From positions 27,458,138-27,522,137 of the forward strand of contig CM064485.1 in the NCBI GenBank assembly GCA_032716605.1: a stretch of DNA of 64,000 nt. Reading direction: 5' to 3'. Position 1 is the first letter of the stretch, and the number at the start of each line of letters is the position of its first letter. The DNA comes from Paralithodes platypus (lineage: Eukaryota > Arthropoda > Malacostraca > Decapoda > Lithodidae). The translations under genes were made by a program, and so were the position numbers. A model generated the notes under the pieces. It saw only the letters and a program-made list of their open reading frames with translations, made no database searches and was not told the origin of the DNA. Shown here piece after piece: positions 1 through 12,447 of this stretch.

Positions 1-190
1 TAATTATTCAATTTTCTATGGCTGAACACTTAAAATATATTAAACATTAATTCATACAGTTCATTTATGATATTTAAGAAATTACACATTCACATCGTCA
101 TTAACTTCTGGTAATTAATTTCATAGTAATTTAATTAACATTTGTTGGTGACATAAAAATAATTCCCAGTTCTTGAAGGATGAAATTTGG
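1..190. other. AT-rich sequence, no gene seen
   Basis: Low-complexity AT-rich DNA with stops in all frames. No repeat family from elsewhere in the window was recognised here. Confidence 0.6.
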
Positions 191-297
191 ATTGAAATAT
201 TCGCTATTCGTATTCGTATTCGCGAATTTTCCAAAAAAAAAATCGTATTCATATTCGTATTCGCAAATAGTGAAAATTTATATTCGTTCCATCTCTA
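191..297. mobile_element. hAT-like transposon terminus with TTCGTA hexamers
   Basis: A run of degenerate TATTCG/TTCGTA hexamers ends in ATTCGTTCCATCTCTA, which on the other strand begins TAGAGATGGAACGAAT. Terminal sequences of this style, a short G-rich end followed by ATTCG or TAATCG hexamers, are typical of hAT-related non-autonomous elements. It abuts the truncated end of LINE-A copy 1, so it probably cut into that copy. Only one end is visible, so the assignment is tentative. Confidence 0.4.
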
Positions 298-300
298 AAT

Positions 301-1256
301 TTAAAATTCAGACATGCATGCAGCTGCGTGTTGTCTTTGAGTGTTTGTAATGCACCAGTCATGTAGTGTGTTGAGATAGGGTTGAAGGAGATGTGTTGCT
401 GTGTCTGAGTCTTGTTGTGTACATGTGAGTTCTATGTTGTTTGCGTAGGAAACTATATTTATTTGAAGTGCATGGGGTGTGGGTATATCATGCAATTATA
501 GATTGAAGAATGAGGGCGACAAGACGGATCCTTGCAGGACTCCGTTTGTGAAGTTTCTGATGTTAGATGACTGACCGGCAAATGTTACATGTGCATACCT
601 GCCTGCTAGGTAGTTGGCTAGCCACCTTTTTGTATTGTTGTGCATGTTTGTGTTATAGATTTTGTTTGTTAGTTTGTGGCGTTAGATGGCTTCAAAGGCT
701 TTACTAATGTCGAATGTGGCAAGTAGTGTTCTGTGTGGTGGTCTAGCTGAGTTGATGCCATCTAAAGCTCTTTGTGTAAGGTCTGTAAGAAGAGTGTTTG
801 TGGAGTATAATGGCCTGAAGCCATGTTGTGTTGAAGCTAGGGGTAGATAGTGTGTGGTCAATTGTAGTACAAGGTGTTCTGAGATTTTGGAGGGGGTTCA
901 AAGGAGTGTGATGTGGCGGTGTGAGTATGGTAGCGTGGGGTCTTTGTTGGGTTTACTGAATGTAATGATGACACCAAGCTTCCAGATGTCTTGTATTGTG
1001 TTGTGTGAATAGCTGTAGTTTGATATGTTGGCGAGTGCTTGTATGCCTTGTGGTCCTAGGTGTCAGAGGTGTATTTTACTTATGTTGTCTGAACCACAGG
1101 CAGGTGAGTGCTTGAGATTGTTGATTATGTTCTTTGTCTGGTTGTTGGTGAAAGGTGCATAGTCAGGGTCTTTGGGGAGTTGTCTCTTATGTCGGATGAC
1201 ACGTCGGTCGTCATGATAGGAGTTTAGGTGGCTGACATGAGAGAAGTTATTAATGA
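301..1256 (-). mobile_element. LINE-A copy 1, degraded non-LTR retrotransposon (RT domain)
   Basis: Aligns by eye with 1588-1616 and then 2450-3248, in the same orientation, with about 830 bp missing at position 345. It also matches 6612-6720 through its last ~75 bp. The - strand encodes reverse-transcriptase blocks in broken frames. The catalytic YADD site is YANN near 440, so the copy is dead. It ends exactly where the 3' tail of LINE-A copy 2 begins, giving two head-to-tail copies. It preserves an uninterrupted version of the site where copy 2 carries an insertion. Confidence 0.75.
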
Positions 1257-3248
<1,992 letters not shown>

Positions 3249-3479
3249 CAGGCATGGGGTAATCGTAATCTGTAATCTTAATCGATTACAGTCGATTACA
3301 TTTTTTTAAGTAATCGTAATCGATGACTTTCTTATATTTGGGGATGTACAGGTTATCATAAACGTAATCGATTATTCTCAAAAAGTAATCATAATCATTA
3401 TTACTCCTATGATTACACCAGTAGCCTACACAGTACCGGTACTTAGTATGTATTAAGAAGGGTAGAGATGATTTGTTTC

Positions 3480-3850
3480 ATTGTTAGTGAGGGAGACAAA
3501 AGGCAGAACTGACTGTAGCGAGTGCCTCCCCCAGAGTTGAAAGAGTGACAAGGCCAAAATCAAGGGACGTTCGAATCAAAATGCCTGGACACACAGAGTT
3601 TGAAGCAATTTAAGTTATAGGAAGAGGGAAAGACTGATTATGGGAGAGAGTTCCAGAGCTCATCTGTTGAATAAAAGAAAGACTGAGAACAATGTTTCAC
3701 TCTTGGTTTGGAGAGTAGGGGTGGGATTGTGTTGCAAGACTGGTGCTAAGTGCTCTACGAAGAGGCGGTGGTATACACTGAGAGAGCTCTGAGGAATAAT
3801 AGATTGGCTGGTGAGTGATGAGACTATTTAATGTGTGCTTAACACTTAAA
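3480..3850 (-). mobile_element. LINE-B 3'-end fragment
   Basis: On the - strand this matches the C-terminal coding region and 3' UTR of the longer LINE-B at 48430-48790, including the conserved GCGAGTGCCTCCCCC segment. Several indels are present and no ORF remains. It is nested inside the hAT-like insertion. Confidence 0.75.
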
Positions 3851-3916
3851 GAGCGGGGCCCGACTTAAGTCCGTATCTAAAAAGCAGCAAGTTAGGAGCA
3901 TTATTAAGGCTTTTAA

Positions 3917-4143
3917 CCCTCTCACGACCATATGACGCAGTGGTTGCCAGATTAGCAATACTAAATAGAGTTCTCTCACTCTTATAATTACCTCTCCAAA
4001 ATTAGTTTTCTGCCCACAGCTAACTCAAAGACAACTGCAGAGGTTGAAGTAACTAAACTAAAGGTTTCTAAATACCCCTGATGGTAACAAAGGCTTTAAA
4101 GTATCCCTAATAGGCTCAACATTGCTTCAAGAACGTGAGAGGG
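3917..4143. mobile_element. TTAA-flanked MITE, family T2 (227 bp)
   Basis: Flanked by TTAA at 3913-3916 and 4144-4147, with ends CCCTCTCACG and CGTGAGAGGG. The same 227-bp element lies in the opposite orientation at 56339-56565. TTAA duplication and CCC/GGG ends are the signature of piggyBac-type transposition. The element is too short to encode a transposase. Confidence 0.75.
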
Positions 4144-4440
4144 TTAAAGGGTTAAAATAGAGTGCAAATGGCTGGGAGCGCAGCAGGCCACACGGCCGAC
4201 ACCCAGGGCTTACCGCCGCCCACTGACTCACGCTCCCTCTGTTCTCGAGAGGCCGGCAGTGTAGCCAGTAATGAGCGTAGCTGGAATAAATATGCCGTTA
4301 TACGCTAAACTCCCATGTTGGTGGTACCACTGCATCAAAACGATGAGTGCTACGTAGCTCGTTCTGGTCTCATTTTGAAGCTTGTAGCGCCTAGTCTTTT
4401 GCTGAATACATTTCTTTTCATGCAGATTACTTGATTGATC
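4144..4440. other. Unassigned spacer inside composite insertion
   Basis: About 300 bp with mixed composition. No ORF or repeat match was recognised. Confidence 0.4.
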
Positions 4441-6240
4441 ATTCAGGAGGGCCTGAATATGCCCAAAATAGCCCAAAACCCCCCACTAGACGAGGGTTAA
4501 TTGTGTCAATGGTACCACTAGACTGGAGGAGTACATGTATTGTGCCATTGTACAAAAGGAAGGGAGACTGGCAGGAGTGTTCAAGTTATAGAGGTATTTG
4601 TTTATTATACATTTTTGGAAAGCTGTATGGCAGGGTGTTGATAGAGGAAAATAAAGGGTACAGAAGGTGCAATAGGAGAAAACCAGTTCGGTTTTAGGAG
4701 GGGAAGAGGGTGTGTGGATCAGATTTGTGCAGTAAGACATCTATGCGAGAAGTATTTAGAGAAGCATAAGGAGATATTTTGGGCTCTTATGGATTTGGAA
4801 AAAGCGTATGATTGTGTGGATCGAGAAGCAATGTGGAAGGTGTTAAGGATTTATGAAGTTGGAGGAAATTTGTTAAGAGCAGTCAAGGTTTTATGAAGAG
4901 AGCAGAGCGTGCGTTAGAGTAGGAATTGAGTTGAGTGAATGGTTTGAGGTAAACGTAGGTCTGCGACAGGGTTGTGTAATGTCACTGTAGTTGTTTAATG
5001 TATATATGGATGGTGAGGTTAGGAAGGCGAAAATAATAACTATGGTTAGAGGATTGCGTTTAGTAGGAAAGAACGGTAGAGATTGGTGAGTTGAACCAGT
5101 TGCTGTTTGTTGATGACACAGTATTGGTGTCGGATTCTGAGGAGAAACTGCAGTGATTAGTCAAAGACTTTGGTGTGGTATGTGGGAAGAGGAAGCTGAG
5201 GGAGAACATTAAGAAAAGTAAAGTGATGGTGTGTAATATAGGTGCTCGTAGGGTGAATCTAGATGTGCGGCTGGATGGGGAAATTCTGAAACAAGTGGAG
5301 TGTTTTAAATATCTAGGAGGAGTGATAAGCAAGGACGCAGGTGTGGAAATAGAGGTAAACCAGAGAGTATGTGAAGGAGGGAAAGTCTTTGTAGCAATGG
5401 GAAGTATGTGGAAAGTGAGAAATATCAGTTGTAAAGTTAAAAGTGCAATGAATCAAGGGATAGTTGTACCAACACTGATGTATAGTGCTGAGACATGGGC
5501 TCTGAAGGCACAAGAGAGAAGAAAACTTGATGTGATGGAGATTAACTGCTTGAGGAGTATATGTGGAGTGACTCGTAGAGACAGATCGAGGAATTAAGAG
5601 GTACATAGGTGAGTGGGACAGCAGGAACCTTTGTTGGCCAGAGTGGACAGAAGGGTGCTATGTTTTAATAGACGAATTGAGCAAATGGGAGATGAAAGGC
5701 TTACAAAGAGAGTATATGAGTCTGACACAAAGGGAGGTAGACTGGTAGGAAGACCTACGTTTAGATGGAGAGTTTGTGTAGTACAAGTGTTGGAAGATAG
5801 AGAGATGACTGTAGAATTAGTAAGAGAAATGATAATAATTAGGAATGAATGGAGAATGCTTGTGAATAGATGAGTGATAACGTGGTCGTTGGGAGAGTGG
5901 GTCGGGCGCCAGTTGGACTAGATAATAGTCTGTCTGGCACCTGGCCCAGGGACCCGGTATATATGAAGGGTCATGCCTGGATGTGAGGTGGGCCGGCATT
6001 ATTTTTGTGCTCCGCTGTGTGTCTGCCTGCTGAGACCGGAGCCTCTCCGGGAGGTCTGGGGCCGTGGGAGTGTTGGAGGCCCTTAGTAATCCTTGTTCTC
6101 TGGGTCTTCTCCTGGGCGACCTAGATGTGTTTAAGTTTGTGTTTTGATTTTTGTTGTGTTGTGTTGTCCCTGTTCGGGCTCTGTCTCAAGTCGGCCACCC
6201 CCAGCTATGGGGTATGTGCCTGAGTATATACATACATACA
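4441..6240 (+). mobile_element. RTE-like non-LTR retrotransposon, pseudogenised RT with 3' UTR
   Basis: Broken frames encode successive RT pieces: WRSTCIVPLYKRKGDWQECS near 4525, ALMDLEKAYDCVDREAMWKV near 4780 (motif A), a degenerate GVP-QG equivalent near 4970, LLFVDDTVL near 5110 (motif C as VDD), FKYLGGVISKDAG near 5310, and a thumb/C-terminal region with AETWAL and CGVTRRDRSRN at 5490-5597. The order matches the RTE-type RT in 12457-13233. A GC-rich 3' UTR (5880-6210) ends in a CATA-type tail near 6225-6245. At least four frameshifts or stops are present. Confidence 0.75.
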
Positions 6241-6611
6241 CACATACACATTATGATTTGAAATTTTCTCTATATTCAGTGAAATTCGTTAGCTAATATT
6301 TTTTTTTTCAGGTCCTATGTTTAACTTCATTAAAATATGAATTTGTATTAAAGTTTTACGCTGAAATTATTCAACCGTCATGTGTCAGGCCACCTCAGAG
6401 GAAGAATGATGCCAGATACCAATTCATTATTTACATTATTAAATTTAATTACATTTCAAGTAATCACGATTGTAATCATGATTGCACAGCTTGTAATCGT
6501 AATCAATTACATTCAGATCTTCTGTAATCATAATCGTAATCGTAATCTTAAAATTCGGCTGTAATCGTAATTGTAATCAATTACACTGGTCATGTAATCG
6601 CCCCATCCCTG

Positions 6612-6999
6612 GTACTGCATAGTCCGGGTCTGTGGGGAATTGTGGCTTACGTCGGATGACATGTCGGTCGTCATGATGAGGGTTTAGGTGGCTGACATGA
6701 GAGCAGTAATTAATGAGAGTGTTTGCTTGTTGTTTGTATGAAGGCATAGAGTCTGTTGTTGTGATTGTGTTGCTGTTGGAAAATGTAATGCTGTTTAGTG
6801 TAATGTAAAGTTTTTTGGGATCTGTTCTGTGATCAAGTGTTTGGAGGTAATTATTCCAATTTAGTGTTTGTTATTCTAGTATTTTGTTGCTAATCTGTGT
6901 GTTGAGTGCTTGGATTTGTCGTGCGGTGTCCTGTGTGTGGGGTGCTGGAGAGTGTTACAGTGTGTCGCATTGTCTGATGAGGTTTTGAATTTCTGTTGT
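6612..6999 (-). mobile_element. LINE-A copy 2, 5' part, separated by the composite insertion
   Basis: Positions 6620-6720 match 1185-1256 of LINE-A copy 1 and so continue the - strand element past the insertion. The translated - strand gives a degenerate Thr/His/Asn-rich linker between endonuclease and RT. No endonuclease domain is seen, because a different LINE begins at 7000. Confidence 0.65.
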
Positions 7000-7925
7000 A
7001 TTTACCTAGTTGTAGTATACAGGATTTGAGCTAAGCTCGTATTTTCCTGTCTCCATGACTACTTTTATCCAATCTAGTTTTAAACACATGGATGTTTCTT
7101 GCCTCTACCGCTTCCTCCCCCAACCCCTTCCGGCCATCTATATGTCTAAATTTCTTTACATCTTTACAGCAAATACCCTTCCTCAATTTATACTCATGCC
7201 CTCTTGTTCTTCCAGCATCTATTACAAAATAGTAATCTCTATCCAATTGTTCCAACCCTCTCACACTTGTGTACATTGTGATCAAGTCTCCCCCTCACTC
7301 TCCTTTCTTGTAGTGTAGGTAGCTGCAGCTTTTCTCATCTTTTTTCGTAAGACAGTTCCCTCAAATCTGGGACCATCTTCGTGGCTATTCTGTGCATCCT
7401 TTCTAGTTTAGCAATGTGCTTCTTCATATGTGGAGACCATGTAACTGCTGCGTAATCTAATCTTGGCCTAATTATTGACACTATAATCTGTCTCAGCATC
7501 TCCTCGTCCATATACGTAAAAGCTACCCTCATGTTGGTCAGTAGTTCATATGCTCCTCCCACTATCCTATATTCCGGTGACAAATAACTCTGTATAATTA
7601 CTTCCAAATCTTTCTCTTCTTTTGCTGTGCTGATGTTCTCCCCTCCTAAGTTGTATTCCCATTTTGGTCTTCTTTGCGTTAAACTCCACCTTCCAAATTT
7701 CGCTCCAGTGATATATCCTATCTAAGTCATCTTCCAACTCTCTACAACTATTCTCGTCTACAATTTTCTTCAAGATCTTAGCGTCGTCTGAGAACATTTT
7801 TGTATAGGCTAACTACTCAATCCTTCTGGCATATCGTTTACATATATCAAAAATATTATCGGTGCCAGCACTGACCCCTACGGGACCCCGCTGCTGACGT
7901 TCTTCCACTGTGAAGTTTTGTCTGA
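7000..7925 (-). mobile_element. CR1-like LINE 3' end (RT thumb and C-terminus)
   Basis: Read on the - strand: FSDDAKILKKI with a CRELEDDLDRIYHWSEIW block (7680-7797, motif C as FSDD), then YELLTNMRVAFTYMDEEML and IRPRLDYAAVTWSPHMKKHI (7430-7560), RIATKMVPDLRELSYEKR, and a C-terminus ending SHGDRKIRA near 7035. The element ends at an AACTAGGTAAATAC-type tail at 7000-7015. Two or three frameshifts separate the pieces. This style of CR1-like C-terminus is very abundant in decapod genomes (recollection, not a search). Confidence 0.75.
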
Positions 7926-9138
7926 TTATTGTTGTCAGGCCTCTCGGAGTATGATACTACAGTCGTAGGTGGTGACCTAAATGGGCATGTGGGAGAATGT
8001 GCTGATGGGTACGAAGGTGTGCATGGTGGGAAAGGGTATGGAAGAAGAAATCTAGAAGGCGAGTATATGCTGGTGTCCTGTGTTGCACTCAACATGGCTG
8101 TGTGTAATACCAAGTTCAAGAAAAGGCCGAGTCATCTGATCACATATAGTAATGGGGGCACTAGTAGCCAGATAGATTACTTCTTAGTGAACAGGAAAGA
8201 CTGGAAGTTTGTTCAGGATGTAAAGGTCTCCCGAGCAAAGAATGTATCTCCCAACATAAGCTTCTAGTCTGTGACTTGAGCTTCAGGCGAGATCCTGTGC
8301 GAAAGAATGTATACATGCCCAAATGGAAAGTATGGCTGCTGAATAAATCGGAATACCAGGATAGGTTTCGCAGCAAACTGGAGGAAATTGATAGGAATAG
8401 GGGCGCTATACCAAATTACGTAAATAGCCAATGGAACTTCCTTGAACGTAGCCTTCTTGCCACCACTGGCAAAGTTTGTGGCAAAACTAAAGACCCACCC
8501 AAGCATAAGACCTCCTGGTGGTGGAATGACGAGGTGGAAAATGCATTCAAGGAGAAAAGATTTTTCAAAGCATGGAAGGAAGGAGGCAGCAAGTAGGAAT
8601 ATCTGGTAGCTAAGCGAACTGCAAAACAAGAGATATACAAGGCAAAGAAAATCATACAGGACCTGGTCATAGACCAAGTGAGTAACGCAGAAAATCCCAA
8701 TGGGATCTTCAATTTAGCTAGGCGAGTTAAGGAAGAGAGTAGACATGTTGTAGGAAAACAGTGAATCAGGAATGATAATGGGACAATTGTTTATGCCGAC
8801 AAAGACATTAGAGATGCTTGGAAGGTACACTATGAAAGACTACTCAACCTGGAATTTGAGTGGAATAGAGAGCAGCTTAGTAACGAAAAGCCAATACTCG
8901 CCCCCACCCCCCTATAATTGCGCCAGCTGTTGTAAGCAGTACAATAAATACAATTAAGGACGGAAAAGCTGCAGGATGCTCTGGCATTGTAGCTGAGGTG
9001 ATTAAAGCCTCAGGTGATATAGGAGTGAGTTTGGTCACAGAGCTAATTAACTCCATCATTAGAGAGGAAGTAATAATCCCCGATGAATGTCACAAAAGTG
9101 TAATAGTAAACATATATAAGGGCAAGGGGGACGCACAG
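7926..9138 (+). mobile_element. RTE-like LINE fragment: AP endonuclease and start of RT, pseudogene
   Basis: The first segment (7940-8270) has endonuclease features: GGDLNGHVGE, a ...SQIDYFLVNRKDW block, and a loop typical of the exonuclease-endonuclease-phosphatase fold. A linker follows (8276-8760, with WWWNDEVENAFKEKR), then the RT start (8990-9130: IKASGDIGVSLVTELINSII, and VIVNIYKGKGD). Frameshifts and stops occur near 8265, 8597, 8763 and 8910. It is truncated at 9138, so the catalytic RT core is missing. Confidence 0.7.
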
Positions 9139-9240
9139 TTAAGCTTCGTTAGGGTAGAGATAGAGTTTGGTTATCTGATGCAGTTTTTAACGTTGTGCAC
9201 TCCCTTGATTAACAGGGATAGGGCGTACCCTTGTTACAGG

Positions 9241-9383
9241 ATCTTAACTGGACCTTTGCCATAAATTGCTAGACCGAGCTGTCCAAACTCTTGCCATCTG
9301 CCAATGGCACGGCCTGGGATCGAACTGTCGACCCTTTGATCAGCATCCAGACATGCTACCGACCATGCCACGGCTCCACTAAA
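9241..9383 (-). mobile_element. tRNA-derived SINE
   Basis: On the - strand, 9379 to 9306 has a tRNA-like layout with A box (TGGCATGGTCGGTAGC) and B box (AGTTCGATCCC) about 30 bp apart. The acceptor stem does not pair as in a functional tRNA, so it is a SINE head rather than a tRNA gene. Confidence 0.55.
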
Positions 9384-9400
9384 ATGGGAATGCGTTTTTG

Positions 9401-12400
9401 TTAGCCTAGGGAACAAACTAAAATAAATTGTTCGCAAATGTCAAAAGCAAGCAAAATCCCCAATAACAATTAATCAAAATATCATAATAACTAAAATGCC
9501 CCAGAACGAGAAGCCCACCACAGAAGCCACGAACGAACACCACACAGAAACATCCAAAGGAAAGGTCCACAGAACGAAAGGACCAGCTGACCGAGCCAGC
9601 CAATTCAGACAGGCCCAAGCCCGCAGGGCTAAGCAGCTCCAGGCCGCACCTAGATACCCCTTCTAAACTGACCATTTTTCCACACATCATGTACACTACC
9701 CCCTCATGTCCTACACTCCTAACTACAAAGATGATGAACAGGAATATACATTCATATTAAAAACACCCATGCCCTGTCCCGACGTTGAGCCAATGCCAAC
9801 ACATCAGACAGCCATAATTATATCTATGTATGTTCTTACATCCGAGAAGTAGATGTTATATATCTTAGAAGTTAAAACACCCACGCCTGTCCCTAGACCT
9901 TGTATATCATTTCCCATGACGAGTATAGATATATGTAACCCGTGCTCAGTCGCCCCTTTACATTGTTCCTCTAGTAACTAAGTGTCTCTATAATATTAAC
10001 TGCCACCAGTATTGATACGACATAGCGGCACTGTCCTTGTGTCGTATTGTGCCAAGTACAGATCAACCAGGTTTCATCACCTTATTAGGACGACGACTAT
10101 AATGTCGTCGTTCATCGATGTATGCAATCCTTAGTTTAAGTATTAATATTAACATTCCCTAACATCTTGTCTTGCCAGACTAAGCTTCTGAAGACCCATC
10201 GCCCCATAAATCTATGTATTCAATCCTTAGGTTAAGTATTTTATCCGCCATTGTGTTCACCTTTTTCCATTTACTTTTCCACAATTGTCATACGTCTTCC
10301 CCTTGCCTCCTTCGTATCCACAGTCCACACTACGCCAATTTACTTCGTGTCATACACCTCTTACCCCAACCAGAGATTGTATAAGATAACCTTGTTACCA
10401 GTATCTGTCATAAGTACCCCGAAACAATAACTAAGTACCCCTACGAACTGCCGCTGTTGTTGGTATATATATATTTCATAGAAAACACAGTTCCCAGGGC
10501 CAACTAATAGTATCCATAACCCCTCGGACTGATCACATAACTCTATCTTTTCCAGACTCATATACCACCCCATAGTTGCATTCCCCGGTAGCATTTGGCT
10601 AACGTATTCTACTGCCTTTTCAAACTCCCATATCAACTGCAGCCTAATGCCACCCCCACGCCCAGAGACCTTAGGGTCAAATTCCCCTATAGCCCCCCTG
10701 CACTCCTCCCCTCTCATTATAAGATCCCGCGCTTCTCTACTCTTGTCCGACCTAGCCACTCTCTCATACCTCTTGAAGATCCTTGAATTGTCCGTTGCTA
10801 ACGCTCTCCAACCTTTTATATATATACTCCTATCCAGCCTACCTTCACTTAGTAGGCCAGAACAACATTAGAACTTTACTAGCCCCTTGCATGCCATCTA
10901 TTCTCTTACAACCCATTCACAACCCTGCACCCAATGGTCGTCGGTGCGAGGCTAGCCGCCTCGCCAGTAACTAACTTCTATTGCCATACTTCCAGATAAA
11001 TGTGGCAGAGTTAGCAACCCAGTCTCCACCACATCCAGCAAACCCTACAATTAACAACCAGCCGAGTAAAACCAGCTTGCCAAGGCACCTTCGGTTTTGG
11101 TATTAAGGACACCCACATCTGTCTCATACACAGAGGGTTATTACAAACACTGGTGATATGGCAAGCCCCTAGCCACAGCCGCCGGACGACTATCACAGAG
11201 AGAGGGCGCCCAGCTCCCCCTTTTTGCCCACCCGAGGAGGGAGACCCCCACCCCCGCGGAGGTATACCTGGCCCCTGTTTTGACTTCTGAGTCATTGCCA
11301 GGTAGCACAGGAATTCTTCCTATCAATGAACTAACCATGCATGACTAACACCTTTACTAACCTCTATTAACTCACAATAAACCATTTACCTTTCTTGCAT
11401 ACTCTGATCACTAAATTAGCACCTCAGCTATACCATAGAATGAAGATTGAACAATCTAAGAGAGACGCTCCTATCACAGCTGTCCCCATCCTCCTCGCAA
11501 AGTAGATCCAGTCTCTCTCCCCTAAATACTTCCAGTATAGCCAAAATAGTACCTCTTACTAAGGCTCAGTTATATGAAAATATAAAGGCTTCCTATAGCC
11601 ATGTGCCACAACAGTAAATACCATCTTACCTAGTCCCCATATCTATTGAGAGCTCAAATAAGTCCATAAAACTCGAGATCCCTACTGTCTACAGGGTCCA
11701 GAACCGAGCCTATAAATCTAGCTCCCGCCCCCAGTCAAATCAGTTGAAAGCTAGACACCAACCAGTGGTCACTACCCTGCAGTTAACTTCTAGCTCTGCC
11801 CTTGTGTTGTTCCGGAGTTGAGATTCCAGAGCCGGCAGACTCCATGGCAGATTTGGATAGAAGGACCTGCCCACGTATTTGAGAACTTCACACATATAGA
11901 CCCCCTGGACGGCCGCGGAACCAGTCGTTAGCCCCCAACATCATGGACGCAAGATAACCAGGACCAGACCCATCAGATGCTACCCAAGATTCCCTTTATC
12001 AGTACTAGGCCTACATGTTACAGTGCTGTTTAGAGATTCACTAATTAATATTTCTACGAAGTGGCTATCTCTTTGCCCCAGTATAATTCATATAACCATT
12101 CAATTAGGAAGTGCTAAGCGTATCAGTGTTCATTATTTAACAGGCGATACTAACTCTCGTAATCAACCATATACCCAGATATTATTACCTAGAAGGAAAC
12201 CCTAGTGATATCTGAATGTTCGCCCACTGATTTGCGTTCTATGTATTTCTGAGACAAGAATATAAAACTTAGATCAGTACCCCCTGAGGTTACTAGAATT
12301 CCCGTGCTCTAAAATACGCGTGTCTAATCTAGTCTGTGAACTACTACTTGTGCACCAGAGCTACCAGTAATAAATCTAACAGTGAATATGATTCTATAAG

Positions 12401-12447
12401 TAACATTGATGGTCTTCGGTATATAAACCTGTTGAATTAAAGCCAGT
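9401..12447. other. 3-kb unassigned region
   Basis: No recognised repeat or protein family. It contains an imperfect direct repeat around 10110-10150 and 10209-10240 (ATGTATGCAATCCTTAG type), TATATA stretches and one - strand ORF (10361-10864) described separately. Many short reading frames lack any recognisable motif. It may be an old retroelement or single-copy intergenic DNA. Confidence 0.4.
10361..10864 (-). CDS. Unassigned ORF, about 168 codons open
   Basis: The - strand stays open from a stop near 10866 down to the stop at 10361. The middle part has plausible protein composition with mixed charge (for example KRYERVARSDKSREARDL, then QLIWEFEKAVEYVSQMLPG), while the C-terminal part is hydrophobic. 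No domain was recognised. No clear ATG start or splice acceptor was identified, and the downstream sequence is full of stops. It could be an exon, a retroelement gag remnant or chance. Confidence 0.25.
   Translation of the reverse strand, partial: CSGLLSEGRLDRSIYIKGWRALATDNSRIFKRYERVARSDKSREARDLIMRGEECRGAIGEFDPKVSGRGGGIRLQLIWEFEKAVEYVSQMLPGNATMGWYMSLEKIELCDQSEGLWILLVGPGNCVFYEIYIYQQQRQFVGVLSYCFGVLMTDTGNKVILYNLWLG

Larger units (their letters stand above)
3249..6611. mobile_element. hAT-like composite insertion with TAATCG-rich inverted ends
   Basis: Starts CAGGCATGGGGTAATCG and ends CGCCCCATCCCTG, imperfect terminal inverted repeats followed inwards on both sides by ~150 bp of degenerate TAATCG/GATTACA hexamers. 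The host sequence GGTGCATAG precedes it, and a related GGTACTGCATAG follows. LINE-A copy 1 (around 1180) shows the uninterrupted site. The ends and the ~8-bp duplication suggest the hAT superfamily. No transposase is visible. The interior holds unrelated TE fragments (LINE-B, a MITE, an RTE), so it grew by nested insertion or captured them. Confidence 0.65.
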
